A stretch of 64,000 nt of DNA. Origin: Chitinophagaceae bacterium DXS. Its GTDB lineage: Bacteria > Bacteroidota > Bacteroidia > Chitinophagales > Chitinophagaceae. The position numbers and the translations under genes were made by a program. Of this stretch, positions 16,344-26,315 are shown piece by piece (within the stretch, counting starts at the first letter, position 1; the number at the start of each line of letters is the position of its first letter). The stretch covers positions 2,443,677 through 2,507,676 of the forward strand of contig CP128386.1 of NCBI GenBank assembly GCA_030345135.1, written 5' to 3'. Under the pieces are notes generated by a model. The model did not search any database, was not told the DNA's origin, and saw only the letters and a program-made list of their open reading frames with translations.

Positions 16344-18395
16344 ATGAAACGTTCAAAAAATACATCATCACTATTGTCAAAAGAGCTGGTTGCTCCAGCA
16401 CTGGCACAATCGTTTGTAAAGCTGGATCCGCGAATGATGTACCGTAACCCGGTAATGTTCACGGTAGAGATCGGCACAACGATAATGCTTTTTATCACAG
16501 CTTATTCTTATTCCGCCAACGATAAATCAGTCGGAAACTTTGGTTATAACCTAACCATATTTACGGTGTTGTTCCTTACATTGCTTTTTGCGAATTTTGC
16601 TGAAGCGATTGCTGAAGCGAGAGGCAAGGCCCAGGCGGATAGCTTACGTAAAACAAGAGAAGATACTCCTGCCAAGAAAGTCTCCGCAGTTGGCGAGATC
16701 TTTACAAATGAAATTCATATTGTGCCGTCTTCTAAATTACGGAAAGGTGATATGTTTATCTGCGAAGCCGGAGACATCATTCCGATGGATGGTGAAATTA
16801 TTCAAGGACTTGCAACCATTGATGAGAGTGCTATTACAGGAGAATCAGCACCGGTCATTCGTGAAGCAGGTGGTGACAAATCAAGTGTAACCGGTGGTAC
16901 AAAAGTTCTGTCAGACAAAATCAAGGTTCGTGTTACAACAGAACCGGGTGAAAGCTTCCTGGACAAAATGATCGCACTGGTAGAAGGCGCCAGCAGGCAA
17001 AAAACACCAAACGAAATAGCATTAACCATTTTACTTGCAAGCTTTACGCTACTGTTTATTATAGTATGTGTTACGTTAAAACCTTTTGCCGATTATGCAA
17101 ACACAACTATAACAATAGCTGCATTTATATCCCTGTTCGTTTGTTTGATCCCGACAACAATCGGCGGCTTGTTAAGCGCCATCGGTATTGCCGGTATGGA
17201 CAGGGCACTTCGTGCAAACGTGATCACTAAAAGCGGCAAAGCTGTGGAAACTGCAGGCGACATTGATACTTTGTTACTGGATAAAACTGGTACCATTACC
17301 ATCGGTAACAGAAAAGCCACTCATTTTTGGCCCGCCAAAAACATAGATTCGAAAACATTTGTAGAAGCATGTGTGCTCGCTTCGCTGGCAGATGAAACAC
17401 CAGAAGGAAAATCAATTATTGAGCTTGCTAACATAAATGGTGCATCGTTCAACACAAGAGATGCAAAGTTTGTAGGATTTACAGCCGAAACAAGATCAAG
17501 CGGTATTGATATGCCCAATGGCATCAGGATCCGCAAGGGAGCTTTCGATTCTATTAGAAACATAGTTGTGCGGGCTGGAAACTCTATTCCTTCCGAAACA
17601 GAATTAAAAGTAAAAGAAATAGCATCAAACGGTGGCACTCCGCTGGTGGTAAGCCAGAACCAGCAAGCGATTGGTGTTATTGAGTTACAGGACATCATCA
17701 AACCAGGCATACAGGAACGCTTTGAACGCCTTCGCAAGATGGGTGTAAAAACTGTAATGGTTACCGGAGATAATCCGCTCACAGCAAAATACATTGCCGA
17801 AAAAGCCGGTGTCGATGATTACATTGCAGAAGCCAAGCCTGAAGATAAAATGAACTACATCAAGAAAGAACAGGCTGGTGGCAAGCTGGTGGCCATGATG
17901 GGTGACGGTACAAACGATGCGCCAGCACTTGCACAGGCTGATGTGGGTGTTGCAATGAATAGTGGTACCCAGGCTGCAAAAGAAGCCGGTAACATGGTCG
18001 ATCTTGATAACGATCCCACCAAACTGATTGAAATTGTTGAAATAGGAAAACAATTATTAATAACCCGCGGAACAATAACAACCTTTTCCATTGCCAACGA
18101 TGTGGCTAAATACTTTGCAATTGTTCCCGCTTTATTTATCAGCTCTATTCCGGCATTGCAGGCACTAAACATTATGCATCTGAAAAGCCCTGAAAGTGCG
18201 ATTCTTTCCGCAGTGATCTTCAACGCTATCATTATTCCTCTGCTGATACCACTTTCTCTGCGTGGCGTTGCCTACAGGCCGATTGGCGCAAGCGCACTGC
18301 TAAGAAGAAACCTGATGATTTACGGTGTAGGTGGAGTTATTGCCCCTTTTATCGGCATCAAGATCATTGACATGATACTGGGCTTGTTCTTCTAA
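16344..18395 (+). CDS. kdpB: Potassium-transporting P-type ATPase, subunit B
   Basis: The ATP-hydrolysing subunit of KdpFABC. The 683-residue P-type ATPase has the phosphorylation motif DKTGT with Asp313, the actuator motif TGES near residue 167, the nucleotide-binding KGAFDSI segment, and the hinge motif [17 protein letters not shown]. Membrane helices lie near residues 30-90, 215-275 and the C terminus. Length and order are those of the family. It precedes kdpC by 66 bp. Confidence 0.97.
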   Translation: MKRSKNTSSLLSKELVAPALAQSFVKLDPRMMYRNPVMFTVEIGTTIMLFITAYSYSANDKSVGNFGYNLTIFTVLFLTLLFANFAEAIAEARGKAQADSLRKTREDTPAKKVSAVGEIFTNEIHIVPSSKLRKGDMFICEAGDIIPMDGEIIQGLATIDESAITGESAPVIREAGGDKSSVTGGTKVLSDKIKVRVTTEPGESFLDKMIALVEGASRQKTPNEIALTILLASFTLLFIIVCVTLKPFADYANTTITIAAFISLFVCLIPTTIGGLLSAIGIAGMDRALRANVITKSGKAVETAGDIDTLLLDKTGTITIGNRKATHFWPAKNIDSKTFVEACVLASLADETPEGKSIIELANINGASFNTRDAKFVGFTAETRSSGIDMPNGIRIRKGAFDSIRNIVVRAGNSIPSETELKVKEIASNGGTPLVVSQNQQAIGVIELQDIIKPGIQERFERLRKMGVKTVMVTGDNPLTAKYIAEKAGVDDYIAEAKPEDKMNYIKKEQAGGKLVAMMGDGTNDAPALAQADVGVAMNSGTQAAKEAGNMVDLDNDPTKLIEIVEIGKQLLITRGTITTFSIANDVAKYFAIVPALFISSIPALQALNIMHLKSPESAILSAVIFNAIIIPLLIPLSLRGVAYRPIGASALLRRNLMIYGVGGVIAPFIGIKIIDMILGLFF

Positions 18396-18461
18396 ACGTA
18401 AAAAAAAGAAATAAAAGTAACCGGACGAAACATTATCCGGCACACGATAAAATCTAAAAAA

Positions 18462-19028
18462 ATGAAAAAGTATATTTCACCATCCTTACGACTAACATTG
18501 GTACTTATTGTACTGTTAGCAGTTATTTATCCGCTGCTTATCGCCGCCATCGGCAAACTAACTCCGGGTGGTGGTGACGGAGAAAGAATTGTAGTGAATG
18601 CTAAAGTGGTGGGTTACGCCAACGTTGGTCAGAAATTTAGTGATGACAAATATTTCCAGGGACGCCCTTCTGCAGTTGACTATAATGCAGCAGGTTCCGG
18701 GGCAAGTAACAAAGGTGCCACTAACCCGGATTATTTAAAGACAGTACAGGATCGCATAGATACTTTCCTGGTACATAATCCCGGCATCCGTAAGGAACAA
18801 ATTCCTGTGGAATTAGTAACAGCATCAGGAAGCGGCCTTGATCCGGACCTCTCTCCTCTCGCTGCCAAAGTTCAGGTGAAACGAATAGCTGCGCTCCGTC
18901 ATATTGACGAAAATAAATTGAATGAATTGATTGATCAGCAAACAAAGAAGCCACTGCTTGGCCTTTTTGGACCAGCTACAGTTAATGTACTCAAATTAAA
19001 CATAGCACTGGATGCAAGTAAAAAGTAA
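18462..19028 (+). CDS. kdpC: Potassium-transporting ATPase, subunit C
   Basis: A 188-residue single-pass accessory subunit thought to aid ATP binding by KdpB. One N-terminal helix (residues 10-30) is followed by family signatures: GRPSAVDYNAAGSGASN, SGLDPDLSP and GLFGPATVNVLKLN. The final residues SKK and the stop codon lie in AAGTAAAA-type heptad words, so the extreme C terminus is repeat-encoded. Confidence 0.95.
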   Translation: MKKYISPSLRLTLVLIVLLAVIYPLLIAAIGKLTPGGGDGERIVVNAKVVGYANVGQKFSDDKYFQGRPSAVDYNAAGSGASNKGATNPDYLKTVQDRIDTFLVHNPGIRKEQIPVELVTASGSGLDPDLSPLAAKVQVKRIAALRHIDENKLNELIDQQTKKPLLGLFGPATVNVLKLNIALDASKK

Positions 19029-19119
19029 AAAATCAAAAAAGTTTGCTTTTAGAAAGACAGTTCATTAATTACAACATTGCCAAAAGCTCATAGCTAAAAG
19101 CTGATGGCCCATAGCTCAG
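19020..19119. repeat. AAGTAAAA words and AGCTCAT heptads between kdpC and the porin
   Basis: AGTAAAA-type words cover the kdpC stop region (about 19016-19037). Five AGCT heptads (AGCTCAT, AGCTAAA, AGCTGAT, GGCCCAT, AGCTCAG) run at 19085-19119 and end four bases before the porin ATG. Confidence 0.85.
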
Positions 19120-19123
19120 AATC

Positions 19124-20206
19124 ATGAAGACCAGATTAATTACAACAGCATTAATGCTTACAGGTAATAGCCTGTTTGCGCAAGACAGCACGGAAGAAAA
19201 ATCGCTCACAATCTCCGGTTACGTAGAAGCATATTACAGCTATGATTTCAACAAGCCGGAAAACAACACCAAATCTTCTTTTTTATATAGCTATAACCGG
19301 AATAATGAAGTTAATATTAACCTTGCCTATATAAAGGCAGCCTACTCAACTGAAAAAATAAGGGCGAATCTGGCACTCGCTGCGGGCACTTATGTAAACG
19401 CTAACTATAGTGCAGAACCTGGTGTACTAAAAAACATTTATGAGGCAAATGCAGGCATCAGGCTGGCTAAAAAGGCAAACTTGTGGCTGGATGCCGGGAT
19501 ATTCAGTTCGCACATTGGCTTTGAAAGCGCTGTCGGCAAAGACTGCTGGACATTAACGAGAAGTTTAATGGCTGACAACTCTCCGTATTTTGAGACAGGC
19601 GCAAAACTGAGCTATACATCCAAAAATGAAAAATGGTTTCTAAGTGCACTTGTATTGAATGGGTGGCAACGCATTCAGCGTGTTGATGGAAATACTACGC
19701 CGGCTTTTGGCACCCAGGTTACTTACAAACCATCAGAGAAAGTAACACTGAATTATAGCACGTTTGTTGGTAACGACAAGCCGGATAGCGTCAGAAAAAT
19801 GAGATATTTCAATGACCTGTATGGCATATTTCAATTCAACGGCAAGTTTTCTGCAGCCGCAGGAATTGATTATGGTCTTGAACAAAAAAGCAAAGGCAGT
19901 TCTGCTATGAACACATGGTATTCCCCCGCTGTTATTTTAAAATATACATTTGATAACAAAAACGCGATTGCTGTTAGAGGGGAATATTATAATGATGAAA
20001 ACGGCGTAATCATATCATCCGGAACACCAAACGGCTTTAAGACATTTGGCTATAGCATTAATTATGACAGGTCAATTTATAACAAAGCTGTCTGGAGGAT
20101 TGAGGTGAGAAACCTAAACAGCAAGGATGATATCTTTGTAAAGCAGGACAGAAGTCTGACGGCAAATGACCTCTTTATAACAACAGCCCTCGCTATAAGT
20201 TTTTAA
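19124..20206 (+). CDS. Outer-membrane porin of the kdp locus
   Basis: A 360-residue outer-membrane beta-barrel protein of the OmpL/bbp2-like porin type. A signal peptide (about residues 1-20, ending NSLFAQD) precedes a barrel rich in alternating aromatic strands; the protein ends LFITTALAISF with a terminal phenylalanine, as barrel proteins do. A porin of this type recurs after kdpC in Bacteroidota kdp operons, where it presumably lets K+ cross the outer membrane; that role is inferred from position. Confidence 0.82.
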   Translation: MKTRLITTALMLTGNSLFAQDSTEEKSLTISGYVEAYYSYDFNKPENNTKSSFLYSYNRNNEVNINLAYIKAAYSTEKIRANLALAAGTYVNANYSAEPGVLKNIYEANAGIRLAKKANLWLDAGIFSSHIGFESAVGKDCWTLTRSLMADNSPYFETGAKLSYTSKNEKWFLSALVLNGWQRIQRVDGNTTPAFGTQVTYKPSEKVTLNYSTFVGNDKPDSVRKMRYFNDLYGIFQFNGKFSAAAGIDYGLEQKSKGSSAMNTWYSPAVILKYTFDNKNAIAVRGEYYNDENGVIISSGTPNGFKTFGYSINYDRSIYNKAVWRIEVRNLNSKDDIFVKQDRSLTANDLFITTALAISF

Positions 20207-20207
20207 A

Positions 20208-20317
20208 ATTCAAAAGTAAAAAGTAAAAACTATCAATGCAGTCCTGTTGATGAGTTTAAAAGCAACGTCACAATAGAGGCTTTTGAATTTTGACTTTTGA
20301 ATTTTTACTTTTTACTT
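20208..20317. repeat. Inverted AGTAAAA heptad arrays between porin and kdpD
   Basis: Left: ATTCAAA, AGTAAAA, AGTAAAA, ACTATCA (20208-20235), starting two bases after the stop. Right: TTTTGAA, TTTTGAC, TTTTGAA, TTTTTAC, TTTTTAC (20281-20315). A 16-bp perfect complement pairs 20214-20229 with 20302-20317. Confidence 0.92.
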
Positions 20318-20349
20318 AATAAAGCAAAAAATCAACGCTTACCGATTGT

Positions 20350-21480
20350 ATGGCAAGTGAAAATGAAAATAACGGCGCAAAGCATTTCCTTGAACTGATA
20401 AGGCAATCCAGGCGTGGCAAGTTCAAGATCTATATTGGCATGAGTGCCGGCGTAGGAAAAACGTATCGCATGTTGCAGGAGGCACAAACATTATTACGCA
20501 ATGGGGTTGACGTTGTTGTCGGCTATATCGAAACACACGGCCGTAAAGAAACACACGCGTTGCTGGATGGTCTTCCGGTTATACCCAGAAGAAAACTTTT
20601 TTATAAGGGAAAGGAACTGGATGAAATGGACATACAGGCAGTTTTAAACCTCCATCCTGAAATAGTGATTGTTGACGAGCTGGCTCACACGAATATTGAG
20701 GGCAGCAAAAATGAAAAACGCTGGCAGGATGTGATGGATATACTCGATGCGGGAATCAACGTGATCAGCGCAGTAAATATTCAGCACATTGAAAGTCTGA
20801 ATGAAGAAGTGAAGAATATAACCGGCATTGATGTATCGGAAAGAATTCCCGACAGTGTACTGCAACAAGCGGATGAAGTAGTTAATATTGATCTTACCGC
20901 TGATGAACTCATCACACGTTTGAAAGAGGGAAAGATCTATACATCCGATAAAGTAAATACTGCCCTGCGCAATTTTTTCCAGGGAGAAAAAATACTTCAG
21001 CTGAGAGAACTTGCGCTTAAGGAAGTGGCTTCCCAGGTGGAAAGAAAAATTGAGACCGAGATTCCAAGAACAGGCAATATCCGCGCAGAACGTTTTCTTG
21101 CATGTATTAGCAGCAATCACGAAACGGCAAGAAAAGTAATCAGGAAAACTGCCCGCCTTTCTGCTTATTACAACAGCAAATGGTATTTGCTTTATGTACA
21201 AACACCTAAAGAAGACGGTGATAAGATCGGCCTGGCTGCTCAACGGCATTTGATCAATAATTTTAAATTGGCGACAGAATTGGGCGGCGAAATCATCAAA
21301 CTAAAAAATACCAATATTGCGAAGGCGATTTGGGAGGTTGCAGAACAAAAGGGGATAACGACCATTTGCATTGGCAAACCACATCTGAGCCTTGTTAATG
21401 TAATTTTAAATACAGCGGTGTTTAATCAATTGCTGAATAAATTGTCTGCTGCAGATATTGATATCGTAATTTTATCATAA
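20350..21480 (+). CDS. kdpD: KdpD N-terminal sensor protein without kinase domain
   Basis: A 376-residue protein that corresponds only to the cytosolic N-terminal part of KdpD. The KdpD domain (about residues 20-235) has the Walker A motif GMSAGVGKTYRM and the Walker B-like VDELAHTN; a universal-stress-protein-like domain follows (about 245-376). There is no membrane block, HisKA or ATPase domain. In Bacteroidota this split form is usual and works with a separate kinase, here the next gene. It should sense K+ limitation or turgor. It is called truncated only by comparison with E. coli KdpD. Confidence 0.9.
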   Translation: MASENENNGAKHFLELIRQSRRGKFKIYIGMSAGVGKTYRMLQEAQTLLRNGVDVVVGYIETHGRKETHALLDGLPVIPRRKLFYKGKELDEMDIQAVLNLHPEIVIVDELAHTNIEGSKNEKRWQDVMDILDAGINVISAVNIQHIESLNEEVKNITGIDVSERIPDSVLQQADEVVNIDLTADELITRLKEGKIYTSDKVNTALRNFFQGEKILQLRELALKEVASQVERKIETEIPRTGNIRAERFLACISSNHETARKVIRKTARLSAYYNSKWYLLYVQTPKEDGDKIGLAAQRHLINNFKLATELGGEIIKLKNTNIAKAIWEVAEQKGITTICIGKPHLSLVNVILNTAVFNQLLNKLSAADIDIVILS

Positions 21481-21485
21481 AAACA

Positions 21486-21605
21486 AGCTTAAGCCCAAAG
21501 CTGGTTATGATATAAAATTGAGTGCATCGAATGTGAAATTGCAGTAAATCAAACGAGCTGATGCACTGAATAGTTTTAAGCTTTGAGCTTTAGGCTTTAA
21601 GCTTC
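21486..21605. repeat. Inverted AGCTTAA / AGGCTTT heptad arrays between kdpD and the kinase gene
   Basis: Left: AGCTTAA, GCCCAAA, GCTGGTT (21486-21506). Right: AAGCTTT, GAGCTTT, AGGCTTT, AAGCTTC (21578-21605), ending 12 bases before the kinase ATG. Confidence 0.88.
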
Positions 21606-21617
21606 TAAAAATCCTTT

Positions 21618-23318
21618 ATGGCACTTCGTTTAAAAACTAAATTATCCCTTGGACTGGCGTTTCTCTTCGCGGTTATACTCGTGTTCGGCGGCATGGGATT
21701 TTTTTATATTAACAGGTTGAGCAATGATGCCGACAATGTTCTTAAAAATAACTATGAAAGCCTTGTAGCGTGCACAAATATATCCAAGTCCCTGGATTAT
21801 ATTGGTAAAGATGCCTCCGCACTGGCAACTATTGAAAGCAATCTAAAAAAAGAAGAGCTTAATATTACTGAGAATGGAGAACAGGAGGCTGTGAGTAAAC
21901 TGCGCGACAATTTTGAAGCGCTAAAACTAGATATAAATGATTCCTTAAGGAAGACCGGAATGCGGCAAGCTATTGAGCAGATCAATGAAGTTAACCAACA
22001 AGCAATTCTGAGAAAAAATGCTGTAGCAAAACGAACCGCGGAGGATGCTAAACTATGGCTCACGTTGATCTTTACAGCACTCATTCTAGTCGTATTTACA
22101 TTCATTTATAATTTTCCGTCGGTCATTTCCAATCCAGTAAGAGTATTGGCAGAAGGTATTACAGAGATTGCTAACAAAAACTATAAGAAAAGGATCAGGC
22201 TTGATCAGAATGACGAGTTTAAAGATCTGGCCAATGCATTTAACGGGATGGCGGAAAAACTGGATGAATATGAGCATAGCAATCTCGCACAAATCAAATT
22301 TGAAAAAAGCCGCATAGAAACTATTATCAACCAGATGAAGGATGGTATTATTGGATTTGATGCGAACAAAAACATCCTTTTTATAAACGTTGTTGCGCAA
22401 AATTTACTCGGCATAAATGAGCAGGACATTATTGGAAGATACGCTGCTGATATTGCTGTAAGCAACGATCTGATGCGCACGCTACTGCAAACTGAAACCA
22501 ACAAAAAAGAACTGAAGATATATGCGGACAATAAAGAAAGCTACTTTATAAAAGACATTTTTGATGTAACCAATAATCAGCAGGTGATCGGCCAGGTGAT
22601 CGTATTACGTAACATCACACCGTTCCATGAACTGAATGAGGCAAAAACAAATTTCATTGCTACCGTATCGCATGAGCTTAAAACACCCATATCGTCCATT
22701 AAGATGAGTGCAAGCCTGCTAAACGATACCCGTGTAGGAGGATTAAACGGAGAACAACAGGACCTGATCAAAAGCATTAATGATGATTCGGACAGGCTGT
22801 TAAAGATCACAGGTGAACTGCTCAATATGTCGCAGGTAGAAACCGGCAATATTCAACTAAAGCTCCATCCAACGGAACCTGCAGCCATCACAGAACAGGC
22901 AATTCAGGCCGTACAGGTGCAGGCTGAGCAAAAGAAAATCCTGATAAGAAAATTCCTGGCAGAAAATCTGTTACCAGTAAATGTAGATTCGGAAAAAACA
23001 ACATGGGTGCTTATTAACCTGCTTACCAATGCCATCAAATATTCGCCGGAGGAAACCGTGGTTGACATCGGTGCTTTAATGGAAGGAGATCATATCAAAT
23101 TCTACGTCAAGGATAACGGACTGGGTATTGACGAAAAATATCTGCCTAAATTATTTGATCGTTATTTCAAAGTGCCTGGCACCAAAGAGCGTAGCGGTAC
23201 CGGTCTGGGTCTTGCCATTTCCAAAGAATTCATAGAGGCCCAGGGTGGCAGTATTTGGGTCAATAGCAGAATTGGCGAAGGCAGCGAATTTGGGTTTGAG
23301 CTTAAGGCTGTGAAATGA
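21618..23318 (+). CDS. HAMP-PAS sensor histidine kinase of the kdp locus
   Basis: A 566-residue inner-membrane kinase. Two transmembrane helices (about 10-32 and 147-167) bracket a helical periplasmic sensor of about 115 residues. A HAMP domain follows (about 170-222), then a PAS domain (about 235-335), a HisKA domain with SHELKTPI (His352) and a HATPase domain with N-box NLLTNAIKYS, G1 DNGLGI and G2 GTGLGLAI. It is probably the kinase partner of the kinase-less KdpD just upstream. No response regulator gene is present in the window, so its target is elsewhere. The first heptad of a GTACGAT array contains its TGA stop. Confidence 0.92.
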   Translation: MALRLKTKLSLGLAFLFAVILVFGGMGFFYINRLSNDADNVLKNNYESLVACTNISKSLDYIGKDASALATIESNLKKEELNITENGEQEAVSKLRDNFEALKLDINDSLRKTGMRQAIEQINEVNQQAILRKNAVAKRTAEDAKLWLTLIFTALILVVFTFIYNFPSVISNPVRVLAEGITEIANKNYKKRIRLDQNDEFKDLANAFNGMAEKLDEYEHSNLAQIKFEKSRIETIINQMKDGIIGFDANKNILFINVVAQNLLGINEQDIIGRYAADIAVSNDLMRTLLQTETNKKELKIYADNKESYFIKDIFDVTNNQQVIGQVIVLRNITPFHELNEAKTNFIATVSHELKTPISSIKMSASLLNDTRVGGLNGEQQDLIKSINDDSDRLLKITGELLNMSQVETGNIQLKLHPTEPAAITEQAIQAVQVQAEQKKILIRKFLAENLLPVNVDSEKTTWVLINLLTNAIKYSPEETVVDIGALMEGDHIKFYVKDNGLGIDEKYLPKLFDRYFKVPGTKERSGTGLGLAISKEFIEAQGGSIWVNSRIGEGSEFGFELKAVK

Positions 23319-23510
23319 TGTACGATGTACGGTGTACGATTTTAGATGTAATACAATGGCTGATGTCTGATTTCTTCAGGCTCAATCATTTCAATATTTT
23401 TCAATCTCCACGTTCGATAGAAAATATTCTTCTTATTCAAAAATCCTGTCAATCATTTAATCCCATAAATCCCGGTCCCGACAAAAAATCCCAATCAAGA
23501 CAGATCCCAA
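23316..23510. repeat. GTACGAT heptads and AATCCC words between the kinase and lipA
   Basis: TGATGTA, CGATGTA, CGGTGTA, CGATTTT, AGATGTA run at 23316-23350, the first carrying the kinase stop codon. A GATGTCTGATT word follows, then AATCCC / AAATCCC words at about 23445-23510 that match the 101-bp array at the window start. Confidence 0.82.
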
Positions 23511-23548
23511 TAAAAAACGTCTCCCCAAAATGAAGAGACGTTTCTGTA
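23511..23548 (-). terminator. Bidirectional terminator, kdp kinase / lipA
   Basis: A 9-bp perfect stem, AAACGTCTC (23515-23523) with GAGACGTTT (23535-23543), has an 11-base loop. Reading the minus strand, the stem is followed by a run of T, so it should end the lipA transcript; the plus direction has a weaker T run. Confidence 0.75.
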
Positions 23549-23564
23549 AAAAGTTGAACCTATT

Positions 23565-24503
23565 TTAAACAGCAGCATTAAGCGCCTTCTCATCTTCCCA
23601 TTTTTTTCTTCCATAGCCAGGGAACACGTGACGTTCGCTGTGATAAGATGAGCGAACCAGCGGGCCACTTTCAACATAGTCAAATCCAAGCTCATACCCA
23701 ATCTCTCGCAACTCTGCGAATTCATCAGGATGCACAAAACGCTGAACAGGTAAATGCTTTTTGGTTGGTTGTAAATACTGCCCCAAAGTAATTACATCCA
23801 CCCTGGCAGCTGCCAGATCTTCCAACGCCTGAACAACTTCTTCCTTGGTTTCGCCCAATCCGAGCATAATGCCGGTTTTTGTACGCATACCGCCTTCTTT
23901 CAAAATGCGAAGCACTTCAATACTTCTGCGGTATTTTGCCTGAATGCGCACCTGGCGGGTTAACCTTTCCACTGTTTCCAGATTGTGGCTCACCACTTCC
24001 GGCGCAGCATCAATCACGCGTTGAATATCTTCAGCCTTACCCTTAAAGTCGGGAATCAGCGTTTCCAAAGTTGTTTCGGGATTTAATGCTTTTACAGCTT
24101 TAATAGTATTGTGCCAGATGATAGAGCCTCCGTCTTTCAGTTCATCTCTGTCTACGCTGGTAATAACCGCATGTTTAACCTTCATCAGGTTGATGGCTTC
24201 TGCCACACGTTGCGGTTCATCCCAGTCAACAGACTCAGGACGACCGGTGGCAACGGCACAAAAGCCGCAGCTTCTGGTACACACGTTACCCAGAATCATA
24301 AATGTTGCCGTTCCTGCTCCCCAACACTCGCCCATGTTCGGGCAATTTCCGCTTTCGCAGATTGTGTGCAACTTGTGTGTATCTACCAGCCCGCGTACAT
24401 GTTTGTAACTCTCTCCTATCGGTAGTTTAACTCTAAGCCAATTGGGCTTTTTAACTTTAGTTTCTTCTGTATTTACGTTAGAAACAACGGGTAATTCCTG
24501 CAT
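23565..24503 (-). CDS. lipA: Lipoyl synthase
   Basis: A radical-SAM enzyme that inserts two sulfurs into octanoyl groups on lipoyl domains, the cofactor for 2-oxoacid dehydrogenases. The auxiliary-cluster motif [13 protein letters not shown] and the radical-SAM CTRSCGFC (CxxxCxxC) are both present, with the C-terminal SSYHSERHV end. The ATG at 24503 gives 312 residues; an upstream in-frame ATG at 24566 would add 21 residues unlike the family. An A/G-rich AAAAGAAAAGAAG precedes the chosen start. The lpd gene for the same complexes is in this window at 55938. Confidence 0.95.
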   Translation of the reverse strand: MQELPVVSNVNTEETKVKKPNWLRVKLPIGESYKHVRGLVDTHKLHTICESGNCPNMGECWGAGTATFMILGNVCTRSCGFCAVATGRPESVDWDEPQRVAEAINLMKVKHAVITSVDRDELKDGGSIIWHNTIKAVKALNPETTLETLIPDFKGKAEDIQRVIDAAPEVVSHNLETVERLTRQVRIQAKYRRSIEVLRILKEGGMRTKTGIMLGLGETKEEVVQALEDLAAARVDVITLGQYLQPTKKHLPVQRFVHPDEFAELREIGYELGFDYVESGPLVRSSYHSERHVFPGYGRKKWEDEKALNAAV

Positions 24504-24738
24504 CTTCTTTTCTTTTTTGCCTGTCTCTCTATCGATTCCGGCTGCACTGCAGTCGTCATCCATCACTCGACAAGGTTGTTTTCTCTAAACTGTTTAACCG
24601 GATTTGGGGTATTTAACAAGCGTGATGCAGCCAACCACTGCTATGGCTCTGAAGCAAAAAAATTATCAAACAGTTGAAAATCAACAAATTAATAAATTTT
24701 TAAAATCGCTTCGACTGCTCGCTATCTGCAAAAATAAC

Positions 24739-25542
24739 TTACTTTCTCTTACCAAATGCCACGGCAACGTAAGCGTTAAAGAAGAACTTCTTGGGTTCGG
24801 ACCCAATCATTTGAGCAATATCCTGTGTATAATAGGCAGCGGTTACGCCGGTTTCTACTGCAGAAAGGAGTTCATTAAAGCGTCCGTAATCGAAACGTAG
24901 TGCAAGTCTGGCATGAACGCCGGGTACAAATTTTATCTGGGAAAAACCTTTTGTAAAACCTGCTGCGCCTAAAATATTGGTCGCGTCTATAAACTGGTGA
25001 GCCGTCTGATCGGTATAACGGATATCAATTGCATTGTTAGATGCCGAATCTCCCACTGTAAGATAATATGGCTTTAACAATCCCGCAGAAAAACCTCCGC
25101 CGTAGATAGCGGAAACGGCGATACCATTTTTGTTGCCCTTGCCGCCAATTAATCGCTGCCCTCCAAGGCCAAGGTTCAAATAATAAAAGTTGTTTATTTT
25201 ACCATATACGTAGGGATTGCCTATCGAAAATCCGCCAATTGGCGCTCCGGGGGATTTTTCCTCTTTGGGATGTTTGCGCTCGCTAAGCTCTACCCACCAC
25301 AAGAATGTTTTTGTTACTGTTTTATACCTGCCGTGCTCATAAAATATACCATAACCGTCTGTGCTTAACTTGATGCCGAAGGCTCCCTGCTTGTTAAAAA
25401 TAATCGTGCCTTCTTCCTCTTGTTTGATCAGTTGATTGACGCGATCTTTCTTCTCCTGCTTTTTCTGTTCCTTGCTGCTGCTCTGTGCATTAACAAACAA
25501 TGCCGCCATGCTTACCGTTAAAACCAGAATAATCTTCTTCAC
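24739..25542 (-). CDS. Secreted or outer-membrane protein of unknown function
   Basis: Not recognised as a named family. The 267-residue protein has a signal peptide when started at the GTG at 25542 (KKIILVLTVSMAALFVNAQ), followed by a Lys/Glu-rich stretch (about 20-45). The rest is rich in Gly and aromatic residues in a beta-barrel-like pattern and ends YVAVAFGKRK. A small outer-membrane barrel is plausible. It is divergent from the OsmC-like gene by 43 bp. No partner gene suggests a role. Confidence 0.6.
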   Translation of the reverse strand: MKKIILVLTVSMAALFVNAQSSSKEQKKQEKKDRVNQLIKQEEEGTIIFNKQGAFGIKLSTDGYGIFYEHGRYKTVTKTFLWWVELSERKHPKEEKSPGAPIGGFSIGNPYVYGKINNFYYLNLGLGGQRLIGGKGNKNGIAVSAIYGGGFSAGLLKPYYLTVGDSASNNAIDIRYTDQTAHQFIDATNILGAAGFTKGFSQIKFVPGVHARLALRFDYGRFNELLSAVETGVTAAYYTQDIAQMIGSEPKKFFFNAYVAVAFGKRK

Positions 25543-25585
25543 GTTATGTATATTTGTTGCTTGTAAATTTAGAAAAAACAATATA

Positions 25586-25990
25586 ATGACCTCACAAATT
25601 ATTTATAAAGGTGATCTGAGAACACAGGCTACACATTTGCAAAGTAATACTATTATTGAAACGGACGCTCCAACAGACAACCATGGAAAAGGAGAACGTT
25701 TTTCTCCAACGGATATTGTGGCAACGGCGCTGGGTAGTTGCATGCTGACTATTATGGGTATAAAAGCACGCGATTTAGAGGTAAATCTTGATGGCACATC
25801 CATAGAAATCACCAAAATAATGGCAGCGGAACCAAGAAGAATTGGTGGCATAAAAGTGACTTTTAATTTTCCTGAGGGTTTACAGGTTGACGAAAAACAA
25901 AGAACAGTTCTTGAAAGAGCAGCAATCACCTGCCCTGTAGCTAAGAGCCTTCATCCGGACCTGGTTCAGGATGTAGTGTTTAATTGGTAG
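25586..25990 (+). CDS. OsmC family protein
   Basis: A 134-residue OsmC/Ohr-superfamily protein, a cytosolic thiol peroxidase type that reduces organic hydroperoxides. Both active-site cysteines are present, in TALGSCMLTIMG and in ITCPVAKSLHPD. The ATG at 25586 is chosen; the upstream in-frame extension reads through the divergent gene and looks non-coding. A second OsmC-family gene lies at 46947. An inverted heptad array begins about seven bases after its stop. Confidence 0.9.
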   Translation: MTSQIIYKGDLRTQATHLQSNTIIETDAPTDNHGKGERFSPTDIVATALGSCMLTIMGIKARDLEVNLDGTSIEITKIMAAEPRRIGGIKVTFNFPEGLQVDEKQRTVLERAAITCPVAKSLHPDLVQDVVFNW

Positions 25991-25996
25991 AGAGAC

Positions 25997-26315
25997 ATCG
26001 CTGATGTCTGATTTGTTGATCTCTGATCTGGGCGATGCGGATTTAACATGCTGACTAAACGCATCCAGCAAATCTCCCAGGAAATGGGATTAAGAATCGC
26101 TGATGTCTGATCTATTGATCTCTGATCTGGGCGATCCGGATTTGGGCTGCAGACTAAATTCATCTGGCAAAAAATCGATGATGTCTAATTTGGAACGATG
26201 CGGATTTTGGAACGCTAACTGAATTGTTTCAGCAAATCGCCGGGGAAATGGTAATTATAAAAGCAAGCTGTTGCACCGGAACAAATCAGAGATCAACAAA
26301 TCAGACATCAGCGAT
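25997..26315. repeat. AATCAGA-type tandem repeat with a perfect 31-bp inverted pair
   Basis: A unit of about 99 bp begins at 25997 and again at 26096, with a decayed third copy near 26175. The 31 bp at 25997-26027 are perfectly complementary to 26285-26315. The right arm overlaps the last codons and stop of the DUF2851 gene (26301). The gap between OsmC and DUF2851 holds nothing else. Confidence 0.93.

Noticed and set aside
20350-21480. kdpD as a pseudogene because it lacks the kinase half
   Set aside because: The frame is open and ends cleanly after the USP-like domain, and split KdpD with a separate kinase is usual in this phylum.
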